Source of the DNA: Bordetella sp. H567 | Lineage (GTDB): Bacteria; Pseudomonadota; Gammaproteobacteria; Burkholderiales; Burkholderiaceae_B | Length of the DNA: 64,000 bases | NCBI RefSeq assembly: GCF_001704295.1 | Contig: NZ_CP012334.1 | Span: 3,794,084 to 3,858,083 of the forward strand | Direction: 5' to 3' | Shown here: positions 39,518 to 47,533 of the stretch, piece after piece | How the letters are laid out: the number at the start of each line of letters is the position of its first letter | How positions within the stretch are numbered: position 1 is the stretch's first letter | Program-made: the position numbers and the translations under genes | The notes under the pieces: generated by a model | The model's input: the letters and a program-made list of their open reading frames with translations, nothing else | What the model was told of the DNA's origin: nothing | Database searches by the model: none

Positions 39518-40642
39518 TTGAACCGCCTGGATGACCCTTTACACGACCGTGAAGTCGGCAGTGCCGATTCCACCCTGGATACCACCCGCATCGACGACGT
39601 GCGCATCGGCGCCGTGCGCCCGCTGATTTCTCCCGCGCTGCTGCTGGACGAACTGCCGGTTTCGCCGGCGATACAGGACCTGGTGGAGCGAACCCGTGCG
39701 TCGATCGCCGACGTGCTGCACGCGCGCGACGACCGGCTCGTGGTGGTCGTTGGTCCCTGCTCCATCCACGATCACGACCAGGCGATGGATTACGCACGGC
39801 TGCTGAAATCGGCCGCCGACGAATTGAACGAAGACCTGCTGATCGTGATGCGGGTGTATTTCGAGAAGCCGCGCACCACGGTAGGCTGGAAAGGCTACAT
39901 CAACGATCCGCGCCTGGACGGCAGCTACCGCATCAACGAAGGGCTGCGGCGCGCACGCGAGCTGTTGCTGGACATCGCCGGCCTGGGCTTGCCCACGGGC
40001 ACGGAGTTCCTGGACCTGCTCAGCCCGCAGTTCATCGCCGACCTGATCGCCTGGGGCGCCATAGGCGCGCGCACGACGGAAAGCCAGAGCCACCGCCAGC
40101 TCTCGTCCGGCCTGAGCTGTCCCCTGGGTTTCAAGAACGGAACGGACGGTGGCGTGCAGATCGCGGCGGACGCCATCGTCGCGGCGCGCGCCAGCCATGC
40201 CTTCATGGGCATGACCAAGATGGGCATGGCGGCGATTTTCGAGACGCGCGGCAATGACGATACCCACGTCATCCTGCGCGGCGGCAAGCAAGGGACCAAC
40301 TACGACGCCGCCAGTATCGCGGCGTGCTGCGACATCCTGCAGCGTGCCGGCCTGCGCGAACAAGTCATGGTGGATTGCTCGCACGCCAACTCGAACAAGT
40401 CGCACAGCCGGCAGATCGACGTGGCCCGGGACGTCGGCGGACAGATCGCCGGTGGCGACCGGCGCATCGTCGGCGTGATGATCGAAAGCCATCTCGAAGA
40501 GGGCCGCCAGGACCTGAAGCCGGGCGTGGCGCTGCGGCGGGGCGTGTCCATTACGGACGCCTGCCTGGGGTGGGCCCAGACGGAACCGGTGTTGCGGCAA
40601 CTGGCAGAGGCCGTGCGGCAGCGTCGCGCGGCGGGCCGCTGA
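39518..40642 (+). CDS. aroG: 3-deoxy-7-phosphoheptulonate (DAHP) synthase, type I alpha
   Basis: First enzyme of the shikimate pathway, condensing PEP and erythrose 4-phosphate. The 374-residue protein has [96 protein letters not shown] and [16 protein letters not shown] (metal and PEP sites). The start codon is TTG, 5 nt after GGAGAAA; no in-frame ATG gives a plausible N-terminus. Feedback class (Phe, Tyr or Trp) cannot be told safely; the N-terminal extension resembles AroG/AroF. Confidence 0.94.
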   Translation: MNRLDDPLHDREVGSADSTLDTTRIDDVRIGAVRPLISPALLLDELPVSPAIQDLVERTRASIADVLHARDDRLVVVVGPCSIHDHDQAMDYARLLKSAADELNEDLLIVMRVYFEKPRTTVGWKGYINDPRLDGSYRINEGLRRARELLLDIAGLGLPTGTEFLDLLSPQFIADLIAWGAIGARTTESQSHRQLSSGLSCPLGFKNGTDGGVQIAADAIVAARASHAFMGMTKMGMAAIFETRGNDDTHVILRGGKQGTNYDAASIAACCDILQRAGLREQVMVDCSHANSNKSHSRQIDVARDVGGQIAGGDRRIVGVMIESHLEEGRQDLKPGVALRRGVSITDACLGWAQTEPVLRQLAEAVRQRRAAGR

Positions 40643-40771
40643 AACGATCGGGTTGCCGGTCCGCGCATCGATCTGCGGCCGGCCGACGGAGACGATAGGC
40701 GGTTGACAGTTTGCGTACAGTTTCGCGGCGTATGCTGGCCGGCACCTGAACCCCACTCGGGAAGAACTGCC

Positions 40772-41290
40772 ATGCTGACCCCCGCATCCGCCCGCATGCT
40801 CGCCGACTACAAACGCTGGGCAAACCGCGAAACCTTTGCCATCGTGATGGCCTTGCCGTCGGAAGAAATCTACAAGGACCGCGTTTCGCTGTTCAAGAAT
40901 TTCGCGCGCTCCCTGAACCACACCTATGTGGTGGACCGGATCTGGCAGGCGCACATCGAAGGGCGCGAACACGGCATGGCGGCACTGAATACGGTGACTC
41001 ATCCGGATATCGCGGACCTGTGGGCGGCGCAGCAGGAAATCGACGCGTGGTACATCGCCTGGGCCGCCGCGCAGACCGAGACCTCGCTGGCGCGCGAGAA
41101 GGACTACGCATTGATCGGCGGCAATACGGGGCGCATGTCGCAAGGGGAAATCCTGCTGCACGTGGTCAACCACAACAGCTATCACCGCGGCTTCGTCTCG
41201 GACCTGCTGACGCAGATTTCCGCACCCCGGCCCAGCGTGGACCTGCCGGTGTACAAGCGCAAACTGGTTGAAAACGCGACCCGCCCCTGA
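40772..41290 (+). CDS. DinB-family metal-binding protein
   Basis: A 172-aa four-helix-bundle protein of the DinB/DUF664 superfamily. Metal-binding His residues are visible in SLNHTYVVDRIW and in HVVNHNSYHRGFVSDLL (HNSYH). MLADYKRWANRETFAIVMAL is the usual N-terminal helix. Members are bacillithiol- or mycothiol-linked transferases or of unknown role; this organism group uses glutathione, so function is undefined. ATG at 40772 is preceded by GGAAGAA. Confidence 0.85.
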   Translation: MLTPASARMLADYKRWANRETFAIVMALPSEEIYKDRVSLFKNFARSLNHTYVVDRIWQAHIEGREHGMAALNTVTHPDIADLWAAQQEIDAWYIAWAAAQTETSLAREKDYALIGGNTGRMSQGEILLHVVNHNSYHRGFVSDLLTQISAPRPSVDLPVYKRKLVENATRP

Positions 41291-41495
41291 AGAACCCCGC
41301 AAGCGCAGGCGTCCCCCCTTTTTCCTTCACCGTCCCGCTCCGGGACACCCCACGTCCGCCCATCCCACGGCGCGCCGTCCCACGCCCTCCCGTACCGCAG
41401 GGGATCGCCCCCGCCGACGTGCCGGCGCCGCCATGCATGCCTTCAGGACGACATCCGGCGAGCCGCCGATGGCGTCCCGTTTTTACTTCACTAAG

Positions 41496-41507
41496 TCATA
41501 TATATGA
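41496..41507. promoter_or_regulatory. Perfect 12-bp palindrome, candidate operator of the suy-like cluster
   Basis: TCATATATATGA is its own reverse complement; symmetry extends to 18 bp (AA-G...T-TT flanks) with one mismatched pair. It ends 5 nt before the -35 hexamer, a typical activator position or an upstream repressor site. No cognate regulator gene is adjacent. Confidence 0.6.
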
Positions 41508-41512
41508 TTTGG

Positions 41513-41541
41513 TTGACATGGATGAAATTCGAAAATAAGAT
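41513..41541 (+). promoter_or_regulatory. Sigma70 promoter of the suy-like cluster
   Basis: TTGACA (41513-41518), a 17-nt spacer and TAAGAT (41536-41541). This is the best sigma70 match in the window, with a consensus -35 and ideal spacing. Transcription would begin near 41548, giving a leader of about 60 nt before the small-subunit ATG at 41611. Confidence 0.7.
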
Positions 41542-41610
41542 CGTCAACACGATCAACAGCGGGCACGGCGCCGGGACGCAGGCGACCGTGCCGCCACCAG
41601 GAGGAAACTC

Positions 41611-41892
41611 ATGATTCATGCCGTATTGCACGATGCCAAGGACACGGTGGCCGTGGCCGTGGTGGAAGGCATCACCGCGGGCACCGATCTCAATGCCTGG
41701 ATCATGGATGAAGACAAGATCATCCAGGTCAAGGCCAAGCAGGACATTCCCATCGGGCACAAGGTGGCGCTGAAGGACATGAAGACCGGCGATACCGTCT
41801 TCAAGTACGGCGTCGATATCGGCAAGGTCGTCGCCGATATCCAGGCAGGCCAGCACGCGCACGTCCACAACATCAAGACCAAGCGCTGGTAA
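41611..41892 (+). CDS. suyA: UxaA-family lyase small subunit (SAF domain), probable sulfolactate sulfo-lyase alpha
   Basis: A 93-residue SAF-domain protein ([55 protein letters not shown]). It matches the N-terminal part of altronate/galactarate dehydratases as a separate subunit. It is followed 44 nt later by the large subunit. In sulfolactate-degrading bacteria SuyA has exactly this size and partner. The ATG has a strong CAGGAGGAAA. The symbol rests on architecture plus the downstream dehydrogenase pair; a split dehydratase for another hydroxyacid is the alternative. Confidence 0.75.
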   Translation: MIHAVLHDAKDTVAVAVVEGITAGTDLNAWIMDEDKIIQVKAKQDIPIGHKVALKDMKTGDTVFKYGVDIGKVVADIQAGQHAHVHNIKTKRW

Positions 41893-41936
41893 GCCGCCGC
41901 GTCCTTCTCCATTCCCGCCCGCCCAAGGAACCACTC

Positions 41937-43112
41937 ATGGCTGTCATCTCCGCATCCACCACCTTCCGCGGCTATCGCCGCGACAACGGCCGCGTCGGCG
42001 TACGCAATCACGTGATCGTGCTGCCCGTGGACGATATCTCCAACGCCGCCGCCGAAGCGGTGGCCAACAACATCAAGGGCACGATGGCCCTGCCCCACCC
42101 CTATGGCCGGCTGCAGTTCGGCGAAGACCTGGAACTGCACTTCCGCACGCTGATCGGCACGGGGTCCAATCCCAACGTCGCGGCGGTGGTGGTCATCGGC
42201 ATCGAGGAAGGCTGGACCAAGCGCATCGTCGACGCGATCGCCAAGACCGGCAAGCCGGTGGCGGGGTTCTCCATCGAACTGCACGGCGACCATGACACCA
42301 TCATGCGCGCCTCCAAGGCCGCCAAGGAATTCGTGCACTACGCCACGTCGCTGCAGCGCACGGAATGCCCGATCAGCGACCTGTGGGTCTCGACCAAGTG
42401 CGGTGAATCGGATACGACGTCCGGCTGTGGCGCCAACCCCACCGTGGGCAATGCCTTCGACAAGCTGTACCCGCTGGGCACCACGCTGGTGTTCGGCGAA
42501 ACCTCCGAACTGACGGGCGGCGAACATATCGTGGCGGAACGCTGCGCCAACGACAAGGTGCGCGAGCGCTTCATGTTCATGTTCGACCGCTACCAGGCCA
42601 TGATCGACCGCTGGAAGACCAGCGATCTGTCGGAATCGCAGCCCACCAAGGGGAATATCGCCGGCGGCCTGACGACGATCGAGGAAAAAGCCATGGGCAA
42701 CATCCAGAAGATCGGCAAGAAATGCCGCATCGACGGGGTGCTGGACAAGGCGGAAATCCCGGATCACTCGGGCCTGTGGTTCATGGATTCGTCGTCGGCC
42801 GCCGCCGAAATGGTCACGCTGTGCGCGGCCTCCGGGTACGCGGTGCACTTCTTCCCCACCGGCCAGGGCAACGTGATCGGCAACCCCATCCTGCCGGTCA
42901 TCAAGATCTGCGCCAACCCACGCACGGTGCGCACCATGTCCGAGCACGTCGACGTCGATACCTCGGGCCTGCTGCAGCGCGAAATGGATCTGGACCAGGC
43001 GGGCGACAAGTTGCTGGAATGCATGCTCGCCACCGTCAACGGCCGCTGGACCGCCGCCGAGGCCCTGGGCCATCGCGAGTTCGTGCTGACGCGCCTGTTC
43101 GAAAGCGCCTGA
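41937..43112 (+). CDS. suyB: UxaA-family lyase large subunit, probable (2R)-sulfolactate sulfo-lyase beta
   Basis: A 391-residue protein of the UxaA/GarD C-terminal family. It starts [20 protein letters not shown] (the RxDGRxGVRN signature) and contains [60 protein letters not shown] (Cys-containing metal-site region), [20 protein letters not shown] and [20 protein letters not shown]. SuyAB cleaves (2R)-3-sulfolactate to pyruvate and sulfite. The case for SuyB over altronate dehydratase is the split two-gene form and co-linearity with slcC-like and comC-like dehydrogenase genes; it is not proven by sequence alone. Confidence 0.75.
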   Translation: MAVISASTTFRGYRRDNGRVGVRNHVIVLPVDDISNAAAEAVANNIKGTMALPHPYGRLQFGEDLELHFRTLIGTGSNPNVAAVVVIGIEEGWTKRIVDAIAKTGKPVAGFSIELHGDHDTIMRASKAAKEFVHYATSLQRTECPISDLWVSTKCGESDTTSGCGANPTVGNAFDKLYPLGTTLVFGETSELTGGEHIVAERCANDKVRERFMFMFDRYQAMIDRWKTSDLSESQPTKGNIAGGLTTIEEKAMGNIQKIGKKCRIDGVLDKAEIPDHSGLWFMDSSSAAAEMVTLCAASGYAVHFFPTGQGNVIGNPILPVIKICANPRTVRTMSEHVDVDTSGLLQREMDLDQAGDKLLECMLATVNGRWTAAEALGHREFVLTRLFESA

Positions 43113-43306
43113 CGTTCGTAGACACGCCTGTCTGAAAACGCCTGAGCGTCGTTCAGACACGCCTGTTCCCAGGCTGAGGTTCAGCCCGCCGGCATGCAGC
43201 GGCCGGCATTCCTGGCGTACCGGCCCCCAGATGGCCGGACGCCGCCACGCCCGTCAGGACGCCCGCGCGTCCGGCGACGTTCCCCCTTGTCGGAGGAGAC
43301 AACCCC

Positions 43307-44326
43307 ATGAAACGCGTCATCACGGATCTGCCGGTTTCGGCTGCCCGTCGTTCCACCCTGGGCGTGCTCGGCGCCGCCGGGCTGACCCTGCTCACACCGT
43401 TTTCCAAGGCCTGGGCGCAAGGCGACAAGTGGCCGCCCAAACCCATCAACTACGTGGTCCCCTTCCCACCCGGCGGCCTGACCGACGTGGCGGCGCGGCA
43501 GGTCGCCAAGGCCGTGTCGTCTTCCGAAGGCTGGAATGTGGTGGTCGAGAACAAGCCGGGCGGCAGCGCGAATATCGGCGCGGCCTATGTGGCGCGCGCC
43601 GAAGCCGACGGATGCACCTGGCTGGCCATGACGATGTCCCACGCCGCCAACGCCACGCTGTTCCAAGGCAAGGCGGGCTATGACCTGATGCAGGACCTGA
43701 CGCCGCTGGCCGGCCTGGCGTCGTCGTCCATGATGATCGTGGTCAATCCGAAGAGCGACATCAAGACGCTGGCCGACCTGACGAAAGCCGCCCAGGCCAA
43801 GCAGGGCGGGCTGTCCGCCGGATCCAGCGGCAACGGCACGCCGCCGCACCTGACGCTGGCGCTGTACCAGCAGCTGACCGGCACCAAGTTGCTGCACGTC
43901 CCGTACAAGGGCGGCGCGCCCTCGCTGACGGACCTGATCGGCGGCCAGCTGGACGTGATTTTTTCCAATTACCCGGAATCCCTGGCCTATGTGAAAGGCG
44001 GACAGCTGCGCGCGCTGGCGGTGACCACCAAGGAGCGCAGCCCGGACCTGCCCGACGTACCCACCGTGGCGGAAGCCGGCCTGCCGGACCTGGTTGTCGA
44101 GAACTTCACCGGCGTCATGGCGCCCGCGCACACCGATCCCAAGCTGATCGCGCGCATCGGCAAGGCCATCGAGACGCAGATACGGCAGCCGGAAATGCAG
44201 AAGACGCTGACGCAGCTCGGCTTCATCCCGCGGCCACGCGGGCCCGAGGAATTCAAGCAGTACCTGGCGGGCGAAGTCGCGCGCTGGGCCAAGACGATCA
44301 AGCAGGCAAACATCCAGGTGGGATAA
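43307..44326 (+). CDS. Bug/TctC-family solute-binding protein of the suy-like cluster
   Basis: A 339-aa periplasmic receptor. The N-terminus carries a twin-arginine-like signal (SAARRSTLGVLGAAGL, cleavage after AWA). The Bug fold shows INYVVPFPPGGLTDVAARQV, NVVVENKPGGSANIGAAYVA, LLHVPYKGGAPSLTDLIGGQ and LPDVPTVAEAGLPDLV. It has a strong GGAGGAGA ribosome site. In sulfolactate clusters of other bacteria a TTT-type transporter (SlcHFG) is present; this would be the binding component, but the two membrane subunits are absent. Ligand inferred from context. Confidence 0.88.
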   Translation: MKRVITDLPVSAARRSTLGVLGAAGLTLLTPFSKAWAQGDKWPPKPINYVVPFPPGGLTDVAARQVAKAVSSSEGWNVVVENKPGGSANIGAAYVARAEADGCTWLAMTMSHAANATLFQGKAGYDLMQDLTPLAGLASSSMMIVVNPKSDIKTLADLTKAAQAKQGGLSAGSSGNGTPPHLTLALYQQLTGTKLLHVPYKGGAPSLTDLIGGQLDVIFSNYPESLAYVKGGQLRALAVTTKERSPDLPDVPTVAEAGLPDLVVENFTGVMAPAHTDPKLIARIGKAIETQIRQPEMQKTLTQLGFIPRPRGPEEFKQYLAGEVARWAKTIKQANIQVG

Positions 44327-44470
44327 AGCACCACGCCCCCATCGACATTACTGCCTGTCCGTTCACTGTTTCTCAACCAGTAGCGCCCATCCTCCCTGCA
44401 GCTCCCGCCCCGCATCAACGGTGCCGCCAGATCGGGGACGCCGCGGATCCGGCTCCGCCGGTCCGCCAGC

Positions 44471-44515
44471 GTCGCCCCCTTGAGGGGGAAGCGCGCAGCG
44501 CTTCGGGGGTGGGTT
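44471..44515. repeat. Intergenic double-hairpin element (likely dispersed repeat)
   Basis: Two adjacent imperfect dyads: CCCCC/GGGGG around 44475-44488, then AAGCGC/GCGCTT around 44489-44503, followed by GGGGGT. I recognise this kind of sequence as a dispersed intergenic element of Bordetella/Achromobacter chromosomes; only this copy is in the window. It lies between the Bug gene and the hydroxyacid dehydrogenase gene and may modulate expression of the downstream half of the cluster. Confidence 0.5.
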
Positions 44516-44531
44516 TCTCTTGGATCGCCCT

Positions 44532-45461
44532 ATGCATATCGTCATTTCCGAGTTCATGGACACCGGCGCGGTGGACCTGCTGCGGCGGGACTTCCAGGTC
44601 CTGTACGAACCCGACCTGGTGGACCGGCGCGCCGATCTGCTCAAGGCGGTGGCCGAGGCCGACGCCCTGATCGTCCGCAACCGTACCCGCGTCGATGGCG
44701 AGGTGCTGGCCGCCGGCCGGCGCCTGCGAGCGGTCGGCCGGCTGGGCGTGGGCCTGGACAACATCGATGTGCCGGCCTGCCGCGAACGCGGCATCCACGT
44801 GCTACCGGCCACCGGCGCCAATGCGCGTGCCGTGGCCGAATACGTGGTGACCAGCGTGCTGGTCCTCACGCGCGGCGTCTATCACAACAGCAGCCAGGTG
44901 GCGCAAGGCGCCTGGCCGCGCACGGCGATGTCCAACGGCCGCGAAGTCCATGGCCGCACGCTGGGCGTCGTGGGTTTCGGCGGAATCGGCCGGATGACGG
45001 CGCGCCTGGCGCAGGGCCTGGATATGCGGGTGGTGGCCTACGACCCCATGCTGCCCGGTACCGACCCGGTGTGGCGGGAAACGCAGGTCGAGCCCGTGAG
45101 CCTGGATGCGCTGCTGGCGGGCGCCGATGCGGTGACGCTGCACATTCCGTTGACGGAGGGCACGCGCAAGCTGATCGACGGGCCGCGTATCGCCGCGATG
45201 AAGGACGGGGCCGTGCTGGTCAATACCGCGCGCGGCGGCATCGTCGACGAAGCGGCGCTGGCGCAGGCCTTGCGCGACGGCAAGCTGCGCGGCGCGGCAA
45301 TGGACGTGTTCGGTGAAGAGCCTTTGCCCGCGGGCAGTCCGCTGGCCGGCGCGCCCAATCTGATCCTGACGCCGCACGTGGCGGGGTTGAGCGTGGAGGC
45401 CAACACCCGTGTCTCCGACATGGTTGCCCAGCGCGTGGCGGCCGTATTGAAGCAAGGGTGA
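44532..45461 (+). CDS. slcC: D-2-hydroxyacid dehydrogenase, probable (S)-sulfolactate dehydrogenase
   Basis: NAD-dependent dehydrogenase of the SerA/2-hydroxyacid family, 309 aa. The Rossmann motif is LGVVGFGGIGRMTARLAQ; catalytic residues are Arg in LVNTARGGIVDEAAL, Glu in FGEEPLP, and His in LTPHVAGLSVEANTR. In Chromohalobacter a member of this family (SlcC) oxidises (S)-sulfolactate to sulfopyruvate. The cluster also has an Ldh2-type gene (ComC-like), the pair that racemises sulfolactate. ATG at 44532 is preferred to a TTG four codons upstream. Substrate is inference. Confidence 0.78.
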   Translation: MHIVISEFMDTGAVDLLRRDFQVLYEPDLVDRRADLLKAVAEADALIVRNRTRVDGEVLAAGRRLRAVGRLGVGLDNIDVPACRERGIHVLPATGANARAVAEYVVTSVLVLTRGVYHNSSQVAQGAWPRTAMSNGREVHGRTLGVVGFGGIGRMTARLAQGLDMRVVAYDPMLPGTDPVWRETQVEPVSLDALLAGADAVTLHIPLTEGTRKLIDGPRIAAMKDGAVLVNTARGGIVDEAALAQALRDGKLRGAAMDVFGEEPLPAGSPLAGAPNLILTPHVAGLSVEANTRVSDMVAQRVAAVLKQG

Positions 45462-45612
45462 TCGCGGCGGGGTATCGCACGAGCCATCGCGCGTGCCCAT
45501 CGCACCAGATCGCGCATCGCGTAATCACGACGGCCCAAGGCAAGGGCCAATGGCAACGCCCGCTGGGCCCCGGGGCCGCTGCGGCCGTCGAACGACTTCA
45601 GGAAACACGAAC

Positions 45613-46620
45613 ATGGCAACCATGCATCTCGATGCTCTGTATGACCTGGCCGCGGCCGCACTGCAAGGCGCCGGCGCGAGCGCGCGTATGGCCGCCGACA
45701 CGGCACGCGCACTGATCTACGCGGAGGGCCAGGGCATCGCCTCGCACGGCGTCTCGCGCGTGCCGTTCTATGCCACCCATCTGCGCAACGGACGCGCCGA
45801 CGGCCAGGCCGTGGCCAGCGTCATCCGGGAACGCGGCGGCGCGGTGCTGGTGGATGCGGCCGATGGCCTGGCCTTCCCGGCCTGCGCCCTGGCCATCGAG
45901 CAGGCCATCGCACGCGCGCGCGAGCACGGCGTCGCCTTCGCCGGCGTCACCAACAGCCATCACTTCGGCGTCGCGGCCTATCATCTGGACGCGGTGGCGC
46001 GGGCCGGCATGGTGGGCCTGGCCATGGGAAATTCACCGTCCGCCATGCCGGCATGGGGCGGCAAGCGCGCGCTGTTCGGCACCAACCCCATCGCCGCCGC
46101 CTTCCCGCGCCGCGACGCGCTGCCCCTGGTGATCGACTTGTCGCTGTCCGAAGTGGCGCGCGGCAAACTGATGGTGGCGGCGCGCGAAGGCAAGGAGATC
46201 CCCCTGGGCTGGGCGCTGGATGCGCAGGGCAGGCCCACCACGGACCCCAAGGCGGGCCTGGCGGGCAGCATGCTGCCCATGGGGGGCGCCAAGGGCGCCA
46301 TGCTGGCCTTGACCGTCGAACTGCTGGCCTGCGCATTGACGGGCGCCCATTTCGGTTTCGAAGCGGACTCCTTCTTCACCGAGCAAGGCAACCGCGCGCG
46401 CATCGGCCAGGCCTTCCTGGTCATCGATCCGGGTGCGCTGGCCGGGCGCGAGGCCTACCTAGAACGCGTGGAAACGCTGGTATCGGCTATGCTCGCGGAC
46501 GAAGGCGTACGGCTGCCCGGCCAACGCCGCGCCGCGCTTGAACAGACGGCGCGAGAACAGGGCGTCAACGTGCCCGACGCCTTGCTGGCGGAAATGAACC
46601 AGCTGGCGGGACGGGCCTGA
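45613..46620 (+). CDS. comC: Ldh2/malate-type dehydrogenase, probable (R)-sulfolactate dehydrogenase
   Basis: NAD(P)-dependent enzyme of the malate/L-sulfolactate dehydrogenase (Ldh2, DUF-free NADPH-binding) family, 335 aa. Diagnostic blocks are AEGQGIASHGVSRVPFYATH, GVTNSHHFGVAAYHLDAVAR (catalytic His region), GNSPSAMPAWGGKRALFGTN, PLVIDLSLSEVARGKLMVAA and GAKGAMLALTVELLA. ComC homologues reduce sulfopyruvate to (R)-sulfolactate, the SuyAB substrate. The start follows AGGAAACACGAAC. It lies 151 nt after the slcC-like gene and 13 nt before the next gene. Other family members act on ureidoglycolate or malate, so substrate rests on context. Confidence 0.78.
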   Translation: MATMHLDALYDLAAAALQGAGASARMAADTARALIYAEGQGIASHGVSRVPFYATHLRNGRADGQAVASVIRERGGAVLVDAADGLAFPACALAIEQAIARAREHGVAFAGVTNSHHFGVAAYHLDAVARAGMVGLAMGNSPSAMPAWGGKRALFGTNPIAAAFPRRDALPLVIDLSLSEVARGKLMVAAREGKEIPLGWALDAQGRPTTDPKAGLAGSMLPMGGAKGAMLALTVELLACALTGAHFGFEADSFFTEQGNRARIGQAFLVIDPGALAGREAYLERVETLVSAMLADEGVRLPGQRRAALEQTAREQGVNVPDALLAEMNQLAGRA

Positions 46621-46633
46621 ACCGGAGACAGTC

Positions 46634-47533
46634 ATGGCGCAAGCCGGCAAGAACCGTATCGGCATTATTGGCGTGGGCCAGATGGGCCACGGGATCGCGT
46701 TCAACATCGTCAAGGCCGGCTATCCGCTGGTCTTCCTGGACCACCCGGGCAACCAGCCCGTGGACGATCTGCTGGCGCGTGGCGCTGCGCGCGCGAGCAC
46801 GCCCGCCGATGTGGCGCGGCAGGCGGACATGGTCATCCTGTGCGTGACCGGTACGCCGGAGGTAGAGGACGTCCTTTTCAAGGAGGACGGCGTGCTGGCC
46901 GGCATGCGGCCGGGCACGGTGGTGATCGATTGCTCCACCGCCATCCCCTCGTCCACGCTGCGGGTCGCCCAGGCGGTTGAAAAGGCCGGCGGCCTGTTCC
47001 TGGATGCCCCAATGACACGCACGCCCAAGGAGGCCGCCGAGGGGCGGCTGAACCTGATCGTGGGCGGGGACCCCGCCCTGTTCGAGCGCTGCAAGCCGGT
47101 GCTGCAAACCTATGCGGAAAACATCGTGCACGCCGGTCCGATCGGCTCGGGTCACCGCCTGAAGCTGCTGCACAATTACGTGTCGCTGGGGTTTTCGGCG
47201 GTACTGGCCGAAGCCGCGGCCTGCGCCCGGCTGGCCAACGTGGATTCCGCCGTGCTGCTGGAGATCCTGGCCAAGGGCGGCGGCGATGGCGTGGTGCTGG
47301 GGCGCCTGCGCCCCTATATCGAATCCGGCGACACGGCGAACTTCCGCTTTTCCATCGCCAATGCGTTGAAGGACATGGGGTACTACACCACCATGGCCGA
47401 GGAAACCGGCGCGCCCCACGGTACCGCGCAAGCCATCCGCGATACCTATGCCGACGCGAGCCGGGCCGGCATCGCGCAGGCGCCGGTCCCGCAAATCATC
47501 GACTATCTGGCCGGTCCGCCGGCACGGCACTGA
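46634..47533 (+). CDS. Beta-hydroxyacid dehydrogenase (HIBADH/YihU-like)
   Basis: A 299-residue 6-phosphogluconate/3-hydroxyisobutyrate dehydrogenase-fold enzyme. The NAD motif is RIGIIGVGQMGHGIAFNIV, and VVIDCSTAIPSSTLRVAQAV follows. At the substrate loop, where most family members have SGG, this protein has DAPMTRTPKEAAEG with Arg129, like the sulfonate-binding Arg of sulfolactaldehyde reductase YihU (GRTS). The catalytic Lys177 lies in LKLLHNYVSLG; Ser184 is kept, while the YihU Asn is His180. It is the last gene of the cluster and overlaps the convergent DUF455 gene by 38 nt. An organosulfonate aldehyde/alcohol substrate is plausible, not shown. Confidence 0.82.
   Translation: MAQAGKNRIGIIGVGQMGHGIAFNIVKAGYPLVFLDHPGNQPVDDLLARGAARASTPADVARQADMVILCVTGTPEVEDVLFKEDGVLAGMRPGTVVIDCSTAIPSSTLRVAQAVEKAGGLFLDAPMTRTPKEAAEGRLNLIVGGDPALFERCKPVLQTYAENIVHAGPIGSGHRLKLLHNYVSLGFSAVLAEAAACARLANVDSAVLLEILAKGGGDGVVLGRLRPYIESGDTANFRFSIANALKDMGYYTTMAEETGAPHGTAQAIRDTYADASRAGIAQAPVPQIIDYLAGPPARH

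Larger units (their letters stand above)
41291..41610. other. Intergenic region upstream of the suy-like cluster
   Basis: A 320-nt gap. The left part is C-rich and low in information; it includes a small hairpin (GTCCCG/CGGGAC near 41331-41345) without a T-run. The right part holds a perfect palindrome, a good sigma70 promoter and a roughly 60-nt leader ending in CAGGAGGAAAC. No gene is seen. Confidence 0.7.

Noticed and set aside
40703-40736. TTGACA with TATGCT as a promoter for the DinB-like gene
   Set aside because: The spacer is 22 nt, too long for sigma70; other pairings give 14 nt.
39539-41302. 587-residue minus-strand frame opposite aroG and the DinB-like gene
   Set aside because: Spans two well-supported plus-strand genes and the gap between them; composition is typical of an antisense frame.
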